Assembly: GCA_038496675.1 (NCBI GenBank)
Contig: CM076651.1
Span: 20,187,133-20,251,132 of the forward strand
Reading direction: 5' to 3'
DNA length: 64,000 nt
DNA from: Rachycentron canadum
Taxonomy: Eukaryota; Chordata; Actinopteri; Carangiformes; Rachycentridae
The position numbers were made by a program, and so were the translations under genes. Shown here in pieces: positions 1-13,900 of this stretch (position 1 is its first letter; each line of letters opens with the position of its first letter). The notes below the pieces were generated by a model. That model saw nothing but the letters and a program-made list of their open reading frames with translations, made no database searches and was not told the DNA's origin.

Positions 1-224
1 ATTTTTTTGTGCACAATTGGATATTATGACAAACAAGTGACACAAAAATGTCAAAGGGTGACAGTAAAATTAGGATTCATCTTATGAGGACCATGAATAT
101 CAGTAAATTCTGTCACAATTGGTGCATTAGTTTTTAAGATACCTTGTCATAGTTAAATGTTAGTTAAGGAAAACAAAGCCAGGTAGTGATGTAAAATAAA
201 AGGTGAAGAGGTCATTACAATTAC
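1..224. other. Non-coding left edge
   Basis: AT-rich sequence with stop codons in all frames and no recognisable repeat. If the candidate exon at 225-339 is real, this would be intron or 3' sequence of that gene, since it lies downstream on the minus strand. Confidence 0.4.
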
Positions 225-339
225 TGAGACTCATCCCGTAGTGATCACGAATATCCATGCATTTTAAAAGAAGCTGAAGAGCAGAGGTCAGGATGTGAAT
301 GGACAGACTTGCATCCCCATCCATAGACCCTGCAACTAG
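225..339 (-). CDS. Candidate internal exon of an unrecognised gene
   Basis: On the minus strand a strong pyrimidine-rich acceptor (tttgtctttctcag) ends at 340 and is followed by an open phase-0 stretch of 38 codons. The translation (LVAGSMDGDASLSIHILTSA, then QLLLKCMDIRDHYGMSLS) looks like a helical repeat segment of a large protein. A possible donor, CA|GTAATT, would end the exon at 225. I do not recognise the family, and third-position base use shows no clear coding bias. No partner exon was found to its right in this window, so it would need a very long upstream intron. It may equally be a chance open frame next to a splice-like signal. Confidence 0.2.
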
Positions 340-3300
340 CTGAGAAAGACAAATAAAAAGGCAATCCTTTTTCCTCCTTGAAATATAAAGAATACTGACT
401 CTGTTAGACATCTGTGAGCGTGTCAAGTGAACCTGAAAAAACTCTCTTACACATGTTGCAGTCTGGACAGCGGGAAAAAAGACATGGAAAGAATATGTGA
501 TCCATTTTATAGCAAATCAATGTTCTCCACTTAGGTGCAGGTTACATAGAGGTGAAAGTTTCCCTACTGAATTGTGGCCCAGGATTTATCACACAACCTC
601 TATAATCTGTATTTAACCATCCATTTTTCACTGTGGCCATTATGACATTAAGTTCAGAGAATGACTCTGCAAACCCCTTCACAAGGAAGAAACTTTGACA
701 TTATTAAAGAGTGGAGGCATTCAGCCATGATTTTGTGCATCTTCTAATAGCACCAAGACTTCTCCGGAGACCGATTTTCATTTTACATTTGAAGTCTTTC
801 AAATCATTAAGTGATTGATAGTCAAGTTTTAAGTCCATTTTCAAATATTTCTCAGGGGCATGTAATTAGTGTTTCTGAATGTAGCAGAAATGATGTATTT
901 GAAAACTCTCAACATCAGGCTTTTAGTTTAACTCTGTGCCAATCTGCCTGATTCCATGCTAGAAATTCTTCTCCTCCGGTATGTGTGAGCAAAAAAATAA
1001 AAAAAATAAAAAAAACACAAAAACTTAATTATCATGCATGGTGAACATGGAAAACTGTGGGTGTATTCAAATTTCAAACCTCTTGGGGTGAAGGTAAATG
1101 CCTGTAGCAGCTCAAATATGTCTGTGAAAGGAAGGAAACAGCCTGGTGGCTCACCCATGCGTCCGACACCACAGTTGGAAGGAAACTAAACATAAATCAG
1201 CCTACACAAGTACTTGCTTTAATTAATGTCAACCCTCCTGGGTATAAGTCCAGTCGTTTTAGCCTTGCCATGTTGTGTCTGTGTAGGCAAGTATTGGCTG
1301 TCCTAGGGTCAGTCCAGAGGCTGGATTGGATTAAATTGTTGTCCCTGTTATTTCAAGCATTGGTCAGTAACGAATAACCAGTGGGTTAGCCTTGGGTCAC
1401 TCTACTTACCTGTGCATGACCTGGTTGAACTGCTGCAGCTAGCTCATGTCCAGCCTGCCAACATTGCTACTGCAGTGTCTTTCTACTCTGAGCCTTTGAT
1501 AATGACCATCGATAAAAGAGTGATTTTATTTCATTATTTAATTTAGAGAAAGCGAGAGCAGATCATAATTATAGCTTACGTTGTGTTTCTGGAATGACCA
1601 TTTCGTACATATACTTTAATAACGTGCAATTGCTAAAATAGTAAATAATAAAATAGTAAATTTATATTTTTTTCATGTCTGAAATACAAATATTAGACAT
1701 TTAAACTATTGTGAATTTTAGTGATGCAATGTCATCATTGTTGTATCAGTGTGGTATCACAGGCTCATTCTTGATAAATGAGCTCCATGCAGAAACTGCA
1801 GCAAGGCTCAAGCCACAGCTCAAACGCGAGGTAAGGTGGTGAAGCCACAGTAACCTGGCAGTAATTAATTAATGGGATAGTTCACTACTAGAGGTGTTTC
1901 AACTCCATGCGAACAAATCTTTAACACAGAATCTTCAAGCTGAACCAATGAACCGACAATTGACTGAGGCTGAATACCTGAATTCATACCTTCCAGCAAC
2001 TCCAAATTCGTCCCCAAATGTTAGCCTGTGTTCTCAGCAGCCTGGCTAGCGACTGGTAAGTCTACAATCAGGAATCACTGTGGCAAGAGTTTGAGGGTGC
2101 ATGAACCCTGCGGCATTTAATGAGTAAATACTGCTACAACAGCTCTGTTTCCTCTTTCTAAACACAACTGACGGTTTATGATAACATGGGTTGTATTTTC
2201 ACAGCTTTAGCTATGGTTGTCTCTGTTGTGTCCATATTTGGTTGTATTCATAATAATGCAGTTTTTGTTCACCAAAGTAATTGCTGAGGCTGGGGCAGGT
2301 TTAAAAACAACAGCCCCCAATGGGCAAGTAATAACTGGGGCAGTCAGACATTTATACAGGCTGAAAACAAGATAGCAATTTTGTCAGATTAGCTTCTGTG
2401 CCCCTTTTTTTTTTAATGTGCAGAATTTATGTTGGGCCAGGAAAGTCTGTCTGTACATGTAATGGAACAGATTGGATAATTAACAGTTGGGCTAAAAGTT
2501 ATCTTCAAAATAATCCTGACTAACTGAGTTAATGTGGCTGAATAATCAATATGAACATGTGATTGAGCTTGGTTGAGTGGTCGAAAGTAATGTAACAAAT
2601 AGCCTAATTATTTCTGCTAATGAGTAATTAACAAAGTGCATATTTTTTAAATGAGTAATATAAATAAACAATGAGTAATTAATAACATTTTAGGTCCATT
2701 TTACAGCTGCACATAGTTACAAGAGATATTACTGGATTATGGTATTCCTTTGGATGTGTTGACTAAATTTTCCTCATCAGATAAAATTGCCCTCCACCAC
2801 AAATGAGAAAAACAAAGTCCATACTCAGGGAATCTGTGTAATATGTCTCTCTCCAGCTGAGCATTATGTAATGCCAGGTGTTGTTTTGGTAACAAAGCTG
2901 GAAAAAACAATTGATGTTCTGAGTGTCACTGTTTCCTACAATAGGTGCTTAGGTTTCACCCGCAGCGCTTTGCTAAATCCTAATCTGCAGCTGGAGGCTT
3001 GAAGATGTGTGTGTTCATCTGCTACATTGCCAGAAGGATAAATACAGTATCTTAGTACACATTAGAAAACAATTTGGTGTAAAATCAATTATAGGTCCCC
3101 ACACTTTCAACACAAATTGTTTAATTTCGGTTTAAGGTTGGTATGTACCCATTTGTGCTTGATATGTGTGGGTCTTATCCTTTTCACAGTGTGTGGGTGG
3201 GTGGGAATTAAATGAGGGGAATAAATAACATCACTGCCAGCTGATAACAGAAAAAAGTCTGTCTGTCTCACTTCCTCCAGCTAAAACCCTAACAAGCAAG

Positions 3301-5578
3301 AGGAGCTCCAGCGGATGCAAAAAGCCATTCTGCTGGTGCTCTTGCTCCCCCTCAAGTGACAAGTGACAGATTCCGAATTTACATGAGCTTTACATATTAA
3401 TAAAGCTGCTCTGGAGAAGAACATGCCTTCTCCATCAACGTGTTAGGTCTTGTCACAAGGCTTCATCGGGTGATTGTTTTCCTTCAAGTAGAAGATAGTT
3501 TCTAACCTAGTTTATTGCTCAAAAAGATTAGTGAGCAAACTTGAGAAATTGTGTTCATCTTATCAGCTGTGATAACTGCCGCAAAAATGAAATGGAACAG
3601 CAATAAAACACTATGCTAGACCTCACACAAAGGCGTTATCTTGTGTTGTTTGCAGTGTAGAACCTGGAGCTGCATTGCTTAGGGGACAATGACTGAGCTG
3701 TGTTGATTTATTGAACTTTTAGTTTAGTTTTTTTTTTTTTTTTGGTTGTTGTTTTCACTTGATTCTATTGAGATAACTGATCTGTTTTCCTATTCATACT
3801 CTTTGCACAGCGCTACAAGATTCACTCTTTCTCATCACTCAATGAACAGGAAAGGAGTAACTTCTTGCCAAAATAAATGGAGCAGTCTGAGGCCATTGGA
3901 AAGACTATCAAACATGGGTGATAAAATGCAACAGAGCCATATGTTAACTCTGATCTACTCCTCTGGACTCAGCTAGTAGAAGGGAGAAGATGGCCACTCT
4001 CATCTCAAATTGACCTCTGACATCCACAGCGGCATCAGACCTCCATTTGATCAGTTGGGCAACTTCCGCTGTATCAGTGATTTTGTATCTGCAGCTCTTA
4101 AGGCTGTGAATCCAATATTTTGTTCAGCGACTAAGACTGAGCGACTGAGACTGAGCTTCTGTAATACAACAGAACTTAGACGTTAACAGGTGGATGTCTG
4201 CATACTGAATGTACGTGTGAATGCATGATTTCAGTGATAAAACACAGTTACCCTCCTTCCTCCTCACATCTCCCCGAGCACTTAACAAGGTCAGGCACTC
4301 CTGTGTGAAAACAACAAGCTCTCATGAATAAGTGGCTGTTGAGGCCATTCCAAAATAAATTTGTTTTACAAGGCCAATCAACAGTCGCTCATTAAACTAG
4401 CTGTAGTTTGGATTGATCCTCCTTGCATAGTAATTAATGACTGGGATGTTTTTAATATGCAGGTTCACTGAACATCATTTTACCATTAAGAGAAACTTGA
4501 CAGTGAAACTTGCAGCTGGGCAGAATAAGATAATAGCATAGGAAGTCTTCTGATTTGATTAAACTGTGGCTATTTGAATCAGAAAATCCAGATCAACTCT
4601 ATTTTTAATACCACAAGGCCACATATGGGAATACACTGTACTATTTTGCAAAAGATTCCACAATAAATCTTCAGTTATTTTTACTGGCAGTTTGGTTTAT
4701 AAGAGTTAAGATTAAACAGTTGTTTAATCTCAGATTTTACCTCAAAAGGCAGATGGTGACCACATTTGCTCTACACTTTAAAAGAAATACAAACTTCTGC
4801 CAACTACGAGCAAATGATAACAGCACTTGGCAAAAACTATTATTGTAATAATTTCTAAAAAACACACCATCTGCCTCTGGCTGCAGATTTGTGGTACAGT
4901 CTTTGCGGTTGTTGGTGACTAAAATACAGCCCACTGAGTCAAAGGACTATTGGTGTTTGTGTGAAACTGAGAGTTATGAATTGGGGGAATTGAAACAAGC
5001 TGTCTATCACACACGCTTGACTGACTGTCCATAACTGCTGTCTGCACCTCAGCAGTGTACAGTGATGGCAGACCATTTAGTGACACAGGATTTTGAAGCG
5101 GTATACAAGTCTAAGCTGTTATCCGCCAGCTGTCCAGTGGAACTGAACCACGTATTGCACCTCGGAGAGGAGGAGAGCAGAAACATAGCAACACATTTTG
5201 GCCTCCTCTCTATACTTGTTTGGGAAGGAAAAATTTTGGATCCAGGCCTATACTTAAAATAACTATGTGCATACTGTACCTACACTCTTTAGTCATTGAG
5301 AGTACAAAAGAAGCAGAGGTATGCAAGTGAACAAACATCAAAAGTCTATGTCATACTGGTGAACACAGGCCAACACAAACACCATCAGTCTTATTTACGT
5401 GTTATGCTGTTATGTAACTTTCATTTTAAAAAGAAAATCCCCATAAATAATACAGAGGAAATGTCTTTTGTGTCCTTAGGTGAAGCTCTAGCTCTGCTCC
5501 CATGTCATTCAGCTGTTTAGCTTCGCAACATTTTAAAGTGACACAAACTTCCTTATACCTCTAATAGTATAGTATAGT

Positions 5579-5625
<47 letters not shown>

Positions 5626-7610
5626 ACCACTAAGAAGTGCAATTTCTGATCATGCAAAGGCAACTGGTGAGATTCAGTAGACTTTCCCTTTTTTTGTTTT
5701 AATAAAATGCATTTTCAAAAGTCATCAAATAAATAAAGACATTAATTGATGTCGACCCAAAGGGAGAATAATTTTTGGGCAAAACAAATTTTGTCAAAAC
5801 ACTGTGAAACAAGCTATCAGACACCAAGTGCTCAGAACAGCAAGAGGAGAAACTTTTATTGACTGTGTGTGTTGCGTGTTGGTAGGTCAGACTTTTTCTT
5901 GGTTTGTACTTGAATGGTCTCCGGAGTGGAATAAGAAAGCAAAGCAGCTGAGCATTAAAGCTGCAGGCGGTGAGAATAAACAGTGTACAGAGTAGGACGG
6001 CATCTCAGCAGCCCCTTCAGTCCCACGCAGTCTACACAGGAGGGACGGCACTCAAGCAAAAAGCCATTTATCTGTTAAACACACCCTCTGGATTATTTAT
6101 CGCTGTTGTACACGGTACCCATCCGCTGGAATCTCAATGTCCTCCCAGCTGCCTGCTCCGTTCAGGTAAATCAAAGTGACTGTTTCACTGAATGAGGTAT
6201 GTAAAACCATTAGGGCAAATTGCAGGAGCCAATAGGGCCTGCTGCTTCCCCACACTCTGCTGAGAGGCTGTGGGCGTTGTGTATCACAAGAGACACATCA
6301 GCTTTGAAGGGGGAGTTCATGCCGTTGAGGTCACTTGTCACATACGTGGCTTTATATTTAGGTGAGAATTCTCAAGAGACACCTGACTAATGGCTCTATA
6401 TCGATGCACATCCACATGCCCTGTCTCTCTGTGACCTTTCAGCGTTAATGCCGATCACCATGGGCTGGAGCACCATGCATATTTAACTGTGGATATTTAA
6501 AGAGCAGTACAGACGGTTCTTCTGTGGGTGGGGTTAAAGGAAACGATCATCATTACCAGTGACCCGAGCTTCACCTGACCGTGCTCATTTTGGAGTTAGT
6601 TTCCTGTTTTGAAGGCAAACATCTTCGATAGACAAACGCAAGAGTTAAACCCAGTCAACTGGCTCAACAGCTTTCATCTGACTGTCCTCCACAACTCTCT
6701 GCCAGACCAGGATTAGATGCTGTCCTGCTTTCGACGAGTGGGCAAGGCCCTCCCAAAACAAGGGGATCTGAGAGAAGACAGAAAAATAGAAAGCTTTACA
6801 GCATCAGACCATGTTTTTACGAACAGAAGCAGGCAGGTGAAACTGCAATCTACCATTTTATTTGGTAACTATTCGACACAATTACTTGATTTTAACAGTG
6901 AGATGTATTAAACTACACTGGAGACTGGAGTAGACTGGAGTCTGTGCGTGACAACTTTAAATAAATCCGTGGCATCTGTCTCTTATAAACTGGTCCAACA
7001 CAGATGATAGACTCATCTGATGGCAAAGTGGCCATTGGCAGAACCGAAACTTTTCCTGGGCACAAAAAAAAAGAATGCATGTGAAATAGAATGAAGCATC
7101 AGCAAGAGAGCGATATAACGGTCCGCCCCACTGTGGTTCTGTGTGGCCACCATCTCCCTCACACCTGTCTCCTGTCGCAGCAGTAACTAAGTAAAGTAAA
7201 GTAACCATTTAGCTTGGTCTCACAGCTCCATCCCTCCGCCAACCATCAGAGCAGCTTGATCCACAGAGGCAGGCGAGGTTGCTCATGAGAAACGAGAGGG
7301 AGATCAAAATATATAAACAAGTAATTGGTTGAGTAGCTTTTTATATAAAATAATTTTTCTTCTTCTTTCATTTGAAAAAATCAATTGAAATTCTGATTAA
7401 AATGCTTCAACAGTGACACCTGCAGGCCTTTTTCCTTTTCATGCTAATCTGTTGTTTGCAGAAACACTTGAAAAGACACCCCACTGCCTCAGCAGTCAGG
7501 CTGGACCACAGAGAAATGTCAGTGTCTAGGACCTAGGATTGGATCCCAGTATGAACGACAGACTGCTGCATGGACTGCAGAAGAACTCATTAGGTTTTCA
7601 GGTTGTCTGT
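340..7610. other. Non-coding AT-rich region
   Basis: No credible exon on either strand. It contains small tandem patches: 'aatgagtaat' three times in 2620-2690, 'gactgag' units near 4130-4155, and 'agactggagt' units near 6918-6943. A (GT)n tract is listed separately. The part from about 6,190 to 6,500 is repeat-free, with ordinary base composition, and looks like a candidate conserved element (see findings). Confidence 0.5.
5567..5624. repeat. (TATAG)n followed by (GT)22 microsatellite
   Basis: A short run of tatag units leads straight into a pure GT dinucleotide run at 5581-5624. This is a typical, probably length-polymorphic, fish microsatellite. Confidence 0.95.
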
Positions 7611-7930
7611 CCATACATTCCATTTTCGTGAATGTGATATCTCGAAAATGCTGTGAGGGAATTTCTTCAAATTTGCCACCATTCATCTAGATTGAAGAAT
7701 GAACTGATTAGATTTTGGTGATCAAAGGTCAAGGTCACTTTATAACACGACTCAAACGTCGATAAGAATAAAATGAAGTGATGACATTTTACATCCAAAT
7801 GGTCAAAGGTCAACTTCACCATGACATCTTAATGTTCTGCAAACCTCAGGCCATTATTGAATACAGTGGGGGGAGATTGTCACCACATATCCTACAACTT
7901 CACTGGGTGGCGGAGGCATCAAACAGGTGA
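7611..7930 (+). repeat. Teleost interspersed repeat ('ggtcaaaggtcaa' family)
   Basis: The stretch shows the recurring phrases of a common fish interspersed repeat: 'gtgatatctcgaaaatgct', 'gggaatttcttcaaatttg', 'atgaactgattagattttgg', two 'ggtcaaaggtcaa'-like blocks, and the closing 'gggtggcggaggcatcaaa'. It is decayed and encodes nothing. I recognise the family by its wording but cannot give its database name; it is probably the remnant of a non-autonomous DNA element. Confidence 0.6.
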
Positions 7931-10900
7931 GGCCTTAATTCTAGCATTTAATTATTATGGATTCAGTTTTTTATTTAGTGTGTTGTTTAAAATTCCCACT
8001 GTAATCATTACAAGGTTCATTCTCATCCAGAGCCTTTAGTTGATGTTTTTAAGAAATCTTTCAAGCCTTTGTTTTGCTGCTTAATTTTTCATTGCACACA
8101 AGAAAGTGCAGATAAGTAGCCAACAAGTGAAAAATAACATGATGCCGCCGTGGGTTGGCTTTCCTCCTGTCCTCCCCAATTTATTGAGTCACCAGCTGCC
8201 ACTTACCATTTATGTGTTGGTATCATTATCATCTTTAAACACTGAGGCAGCCAGCAGTGGACTGTTGCTGACTCACTTTACATGAATAACAAAGTTAGGG
8301 GAAAAAAAAAAATCTGTATCTGAAAATCTTAAAAAAAAGAATTTAAAATCCAGAGAATTAGTTGTGCATCTAGCGGCAGTAACTGGAGGCAACAGACACC
8401 AGGAGCAGAGCAGCACAGTGGGTTCAGGACCACAGCTCCCAGTACAGCTTCCAACAAATCCAGTACAAACACCAGTCAAGGTTTTTGCAGCATAAGCAGT
8501 CGGCAAAAGACAGCAGGAAGCTTGTCTTGTGAGTTTATTTAGCAGGGTAATTTGTATAGCTTTGTTTTCTTCTCTGGTCTCATCAGAAATTCTAATATGC
8601 TCATTAAAGTACTTAAAGTCTGTGTGATTAGCTCAGATCTACTGAATTATATTTGACTTTGGAGCAGCCTCCTACAAAGCTTTTTAGTCTAAACGATGAC
8701 AGACATATCTTTATGTCGCTTGACATTACAGATTTAGCAAGAAAGATATAACAACTTAACAAGTGAGAGTTTGAGTTGCTGGTGGTTTCATTAACATTTG
8801 TTACAGCAAGGCTACGATTTTCTAGTCTGTGTGCTAAGCTTAGCTAACTGGACCTTTAAGGCTTTTTATGAAATAAGCAAAATTAGCACAAACACAGTCA
8901 CTTTTTTTGGTTCATTCATGTGTAAACTGTGTCAATTTCTTATATTTCTACACATGACCTGAAGGCTAGATGACAAGATTAAATCAGTCTTCAGCCAAAG
9001 AAGAGGTTGAAGAGGCTAAAGACTGTATATAACATGCTACTGTGGATCAATATGTGATTACTTGCAGTGAAACATTAATATCTTCATACCAATACAGAAA
9101 AACATGATTACCTCAGTCTATATTGATTCACATGGCCTTTCTCTCTTTCTGCAGGCTGATGCTTTAGCCTCTGTTTTGACATCTCACCAACAGTTGTCGC
9201 TGGATCTTAAAGAAATTCATTTTTTTCACCTCTCTGCAGCCCCCCTTTCATCCACTCTGTCTCTGTCGAGCAATTCAAAGCTTGTTCTGACAGACAGTGT
9301 CTCTGTCCTATAAATGACCTCTCATATGGGAATACTGTCTTCTTTTCACAGCAGTAGACCTGCCCCAGTAAGAAACCTACAGATACAGGCGCATTAGTGT
9401 GTTACGTTGTAAAAAAAAAAAAAAAAAAAAATGAAAAAAACACCTTGTGATCTTCTGCCGTGTTGGCAACTGGGATCATATCACTTGTAGGTATGAGGGC
9501 AGTCACTCCCCTGTTTGCTTTTCACCACCTGTCATTGGTAACAGAGCAATTGAAAAGTTAAAATATTAACACAATGTGCTTATTTCAGTCATGTCTCCAA
9601 GTGTCTGGCCTTAATTTCTTGCTTTATTCTTAGTTGAGCCTAATTTTGTCTAAACAGCAGAAGTAGGTTAATGAGCGAATGAAGTTGTCAATAATTTACC
9701 CCCAAGTTTCTCTCTGTTTGCCCATCACACCTCTTTGAAAAAGCAGTGAATCATACTATGATGAAACATGGATGGCCACATTTCATTTCATCTCTCCAAT
9801 TTGATCTTTAGCACCATAACTTCAATTTGATTTTGAAGGTTGAGGTAAATTGAAATAAACAAGACGTTTCAAACTGGAACTGTTCCTATTACTTTTTTTT
9901 CTGGATGGGTGTGCTCAAAATACAGCACCATGTGCAGCGAAGACGGGGGAAAAAAACAGCTTGGACAGGCATAGGTTTTCATGTCAGTAATTTCAGTTGT
10001 GTCTTTGTTGCATTTCTTTCTCTTCTTTTTTTTCATGGCTCCCTGTCACATTCACTTAGACTGAGACGAGGTGGGGTGCTTTCTGAACCAAAGTGCCCTT
10101 CAGTCTGCTCAGGCAAGTACTCCCTGGGAATAAAACCAAAACCACAGGCTTCCACTCCATGAAACAATTCTCTCTGCCACTCCTCAGAGATCTGCCACTA
10201 CAATCTATTGAATTTCAAAACACATTGGCGGGGAGACAAAAGCTCAGGGCCTGATGCAATGTGTTTATTCGCGGTAATGAAATCTAGATTGCAGCGAGGT
10301 CTTTGGCCATTTAATCAATCCCCCTGAGTGATTCTATGGGTCTGTCCGCACATTTAGGCTCACTTCACAGGGGCGCAAACCCACAAAGGCTACTGACAGT
10401 TGAAGGGAATTAGAGTAGGCACAAGTTGCCTTTTGGGCCATTTAGGGGCTTTAGGCCTTCTCACGCTGACCCAGAACACACCGCTTGCATTGGCAGACTA
10501 AAAATGAAGAGTTGTTCACAAGGTAGAGCATTCAAACACTGAGAAATATGTATTAATATGTGATGTAATCAGCAGCAAAATCTATTGAGCAGCATAGTAA
10601 ATTGCATCTAATGATCACATCCTCAGCTCCTTTTAAACAAGTTCTTTTTTCTCAAATATTATTTGTTCATGCTTTATGAAGCATGAGGTTGTTGTAGGGT
10701 ACAATTCCCATGCATCTCAGATCAGACTACTGCACAAGTAAGGAGACATGGAGCTCTCAAACGTACTATGTGCAGTGGCGGGCTGCAGAAACCAAATCCG
10801 ACCAGAGGAGATGATGGGGTGAATCCACACTGTGGTTCTTTTCAGCACTGCAGTGTGTCTCTGACTGCCTAATGAGGCCTTATTAATTCAGATCAGGGTG

Positions 10901-13900
10901 AATGATTACCTCATCATTCCCCATTCTCCAGAGAGCTCCTTCTCCCTCTGTACTCTGCCTGGTAAATTTACAGCACAGTAATCCAGAGAGCGTCTCTCAT
11001 CGTGAGACTTGAATACGCCGTGTAAGGAGTGAGCACTGAACAATACAAGCCAGGACAGACCTCTAATATGTACAAGTCATACATGTTCCTTTGGGGTTCA
11101 GCAATTACTTGGAATTGTTTTAAGTCTTCACAATCGACTGGAATCTGTTTTATCTATTTTTTATCTATTCTCTTTTGGAGAGCCTGCACTCCCACTAGCA
11201 GCAGATCTCTGACAGTAAACACAGAACACCCTCCCTATCTCAGTGCAGAGACTAGTTGCCTAGCAATGAAGTCTCTGATTTTATGGTCTGTGAGGCTTAC
11301 ATACGCAAGAAAAGGAACAAAATCCATCAAGATTAGATTTAGAGTAATGTAACAGCCAGGCTCTTACTCTGTTTTTGTATGCTTATGTGGACAATATCAA
11401 GCCCCCGGTCTTTGGATATTGACAACAAAAAGAGCATAGCAAACAATTTTGCATGACCAAAGTGGAAGCTTAATCCTCAGCGAGTGACACGTTGCTCATT
11501 GATCCGGCTCCATGGGTGATACTGCTCTCACCATCTTTTGACAGAGTTGATAAAATATTAAACAAAACTTTATCTCCATGGGCAACATGGGGTTTGTTAT
11601 GAATCAAGTTTGGACCAAATTCAAAGCCTCAGTGAAGAAGCAATCGCTTGGTCTATGTCTATCCACAGCCAGGGATGTCATTTCCTACGTCATCTCATTT
11701 TCATAGTGGCACTTAATAATATAAGGGCTGAGTGTGTGATTTATTAGATGGTTGATTTGTTAGATATGCAAAAACAACCAACTACCCACCTCCATGGCAA
11801 TTTTTTGAATATTTACCATTAACTGATAACAGCACACTGAAGTGACAATGCAGAGTCCTGTATTTTACAGCCTCACTGTTGTTAACCTTTCCTGGCTCAT
11901 CATCTGGACTCAAAACTGGGAAGCACAGGCAGGATGAGGGAACTTCAGTCTTGAGGAGTCGTAATATTTATTTACTGATGAGCAGCCTGAAGTGCACAAA
12001 ATCCACATGAAAGTTACCTCAGAACGGTAGAAGCCAAGTCAAGGACAGCTTGACAAATAGGATTATCCTCAATGTTCAAACCTCCAAAAAATGCTGCTCT
12101 CTTGACAAGCTCCAGCCTTTGATGGAATGACAGAAACAATAGATACATCTGCTCAAAGTCAAGCTAGCTTTCAGAGATTATACCTTGCTGCCACCACAAG
12201 TGGCCAGTAAATTACATAATGAAGACAAACAGGTCAAATCTGATCTTTTATGGGAAGTTATTCTAAGATGTAAGGAGAGATATCATTTCTATTTCAGTGT
12301 TGTTCAAAATCATGTTTTAAGCTCTAAGCTGGCTTGTTTGCCATGCCGCTGTTTATGCTTCTTTAAAGGGAAAACCATTAACAGAGTCTGCAACAGAGTA
12401 CTCACAAGAAAACAGTTCTTGTCATTTGTCCAAATGCTTGAAACAGTCAGTCTCCAGGACCTGATGTTACAATTAGTTTTACTTTTCACCATGATGATGG
12501 TTGTAGATTTTTCACTAACACCAGCAGTGCAGTTTTTGTACCTGAACCTAAACAAACCAGAGAGAGTAGCTGTGGGCACACGATAGCACATTTCCAATCC
12601 AGCCCCTACAGTCTCCCCCTCCCCACTTACATTCCAAGCCATTTAACCTTAAGTGGGGTTGGGTTATAAAGCCCTCCTACACTGAGAATTTATCGATACA
12701 AGCTTACAAACCACACTCCCAGAGAAGTGTAGCACTGCTTTTGAGTCTCGGATGGAAGAAAAGCTCCATATCTACAAATGTTCTGTGCAGTTAAAATTTC
12801 AAAGGTTAAAGAATATGGTTCCTTACCTTTATGGAATACTTTTGGGCACAGATGACAAAATTTTGTACATGAAAAAGCATTTATTTTTTTTCTTTCTGGC
12901 TCGACTGCCTGTCTTAAAATTTCAAGCCATTAAATAAAAACAAGGACTTTATCAGATTAAAAATTTAGTTTCCTCTTTTAGTTGGAGAAACTCAAAGGCA
13001 AAGCAGTGTATCTACACCCTGTATATGTATCCACAGCCGTGAGTGTGGAGTGGGAAGGTAGATAGGCCAGACTGGAATTGGGCCCATGATACAGTATCAT
13101 TGCTGGGTGCCGTGGCAAGGGAAACTTTTCAGCCCACTATTATGTTACTCTTTAACCTTTAAAACATCAGATCAGGAATGGCTTGTTTCGGAAGGCAAGT
13201 TTCTGTGAGATACAGGAGGCCAGACAGCTAAGTGTGCAAGCAAAAGATAAATGTAAACAACTTATGTTGGGGTCTTCTGTGTTTTAGATTAGAGGGACCA
13301 ATGCTGCAAATAGTGGACGACCCTCTCTACCTCCTGTGGCACAGTAATGAGTCACTTATCAAACACGAACAGTGATCCAAATGAGAGTGTTAAATGTGTA
13401 CGGGGTTGATCACAGTAACAAACCCATGGGGAAATTTCAGCCAACTCTGTTGCTTTTGAGAGTGTCTTAGCCTATTTTAGCTAATTGTTTTTGCTTTTAC
13501 TGTGTATTTACTGTTTCAATTCAGGCTCACTGCTCTCATCAACCTCATTTTCAGTAGCAGCAGGAAGCTTTTCAGCCAAAAAGCTCTGATAAACCAAAGC
13601 TCTCCCCTGCAGTCTCCAGGGACTGGCGACTAGTTGCTGAAGGAAGTAAAATTTCTAGCAGTGGTGGAATCCAAAAAGAGAGATGCTGAAGTTTTATTCA
13701 CTGGGTGGGCACAAACATAACTTCTAGATGAATGCTAATGGGCCTCTTTTTCCGCAGATGTGTATATAGGTAATTGTTTGCCAACATTTGCTGCAAAGAC
13801 TGTACTTAAAGTTCTTTCCCTTGGGTTGCCAAAAAACAACCTAATAAAAGCTATTGCTTAGTTTTGTTTTGTTTTTTGTTTTTTTGGCATAAATTATTTA

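Noticed and set aside
928..1158. A minus-strand frame with an acceptor-like ttcctttcacag and DIFELLQAFTFTPRG
   Set aside because: There is no good donor, the following residues become low-complexity Phe-rich, and no homology was recognised.
12185..12642. Overlapping 133-codon (plus) and 110-codon (minus) frames
   Set aside because: No recognisable domain, no splice context, and both strands equally open; probably chance.
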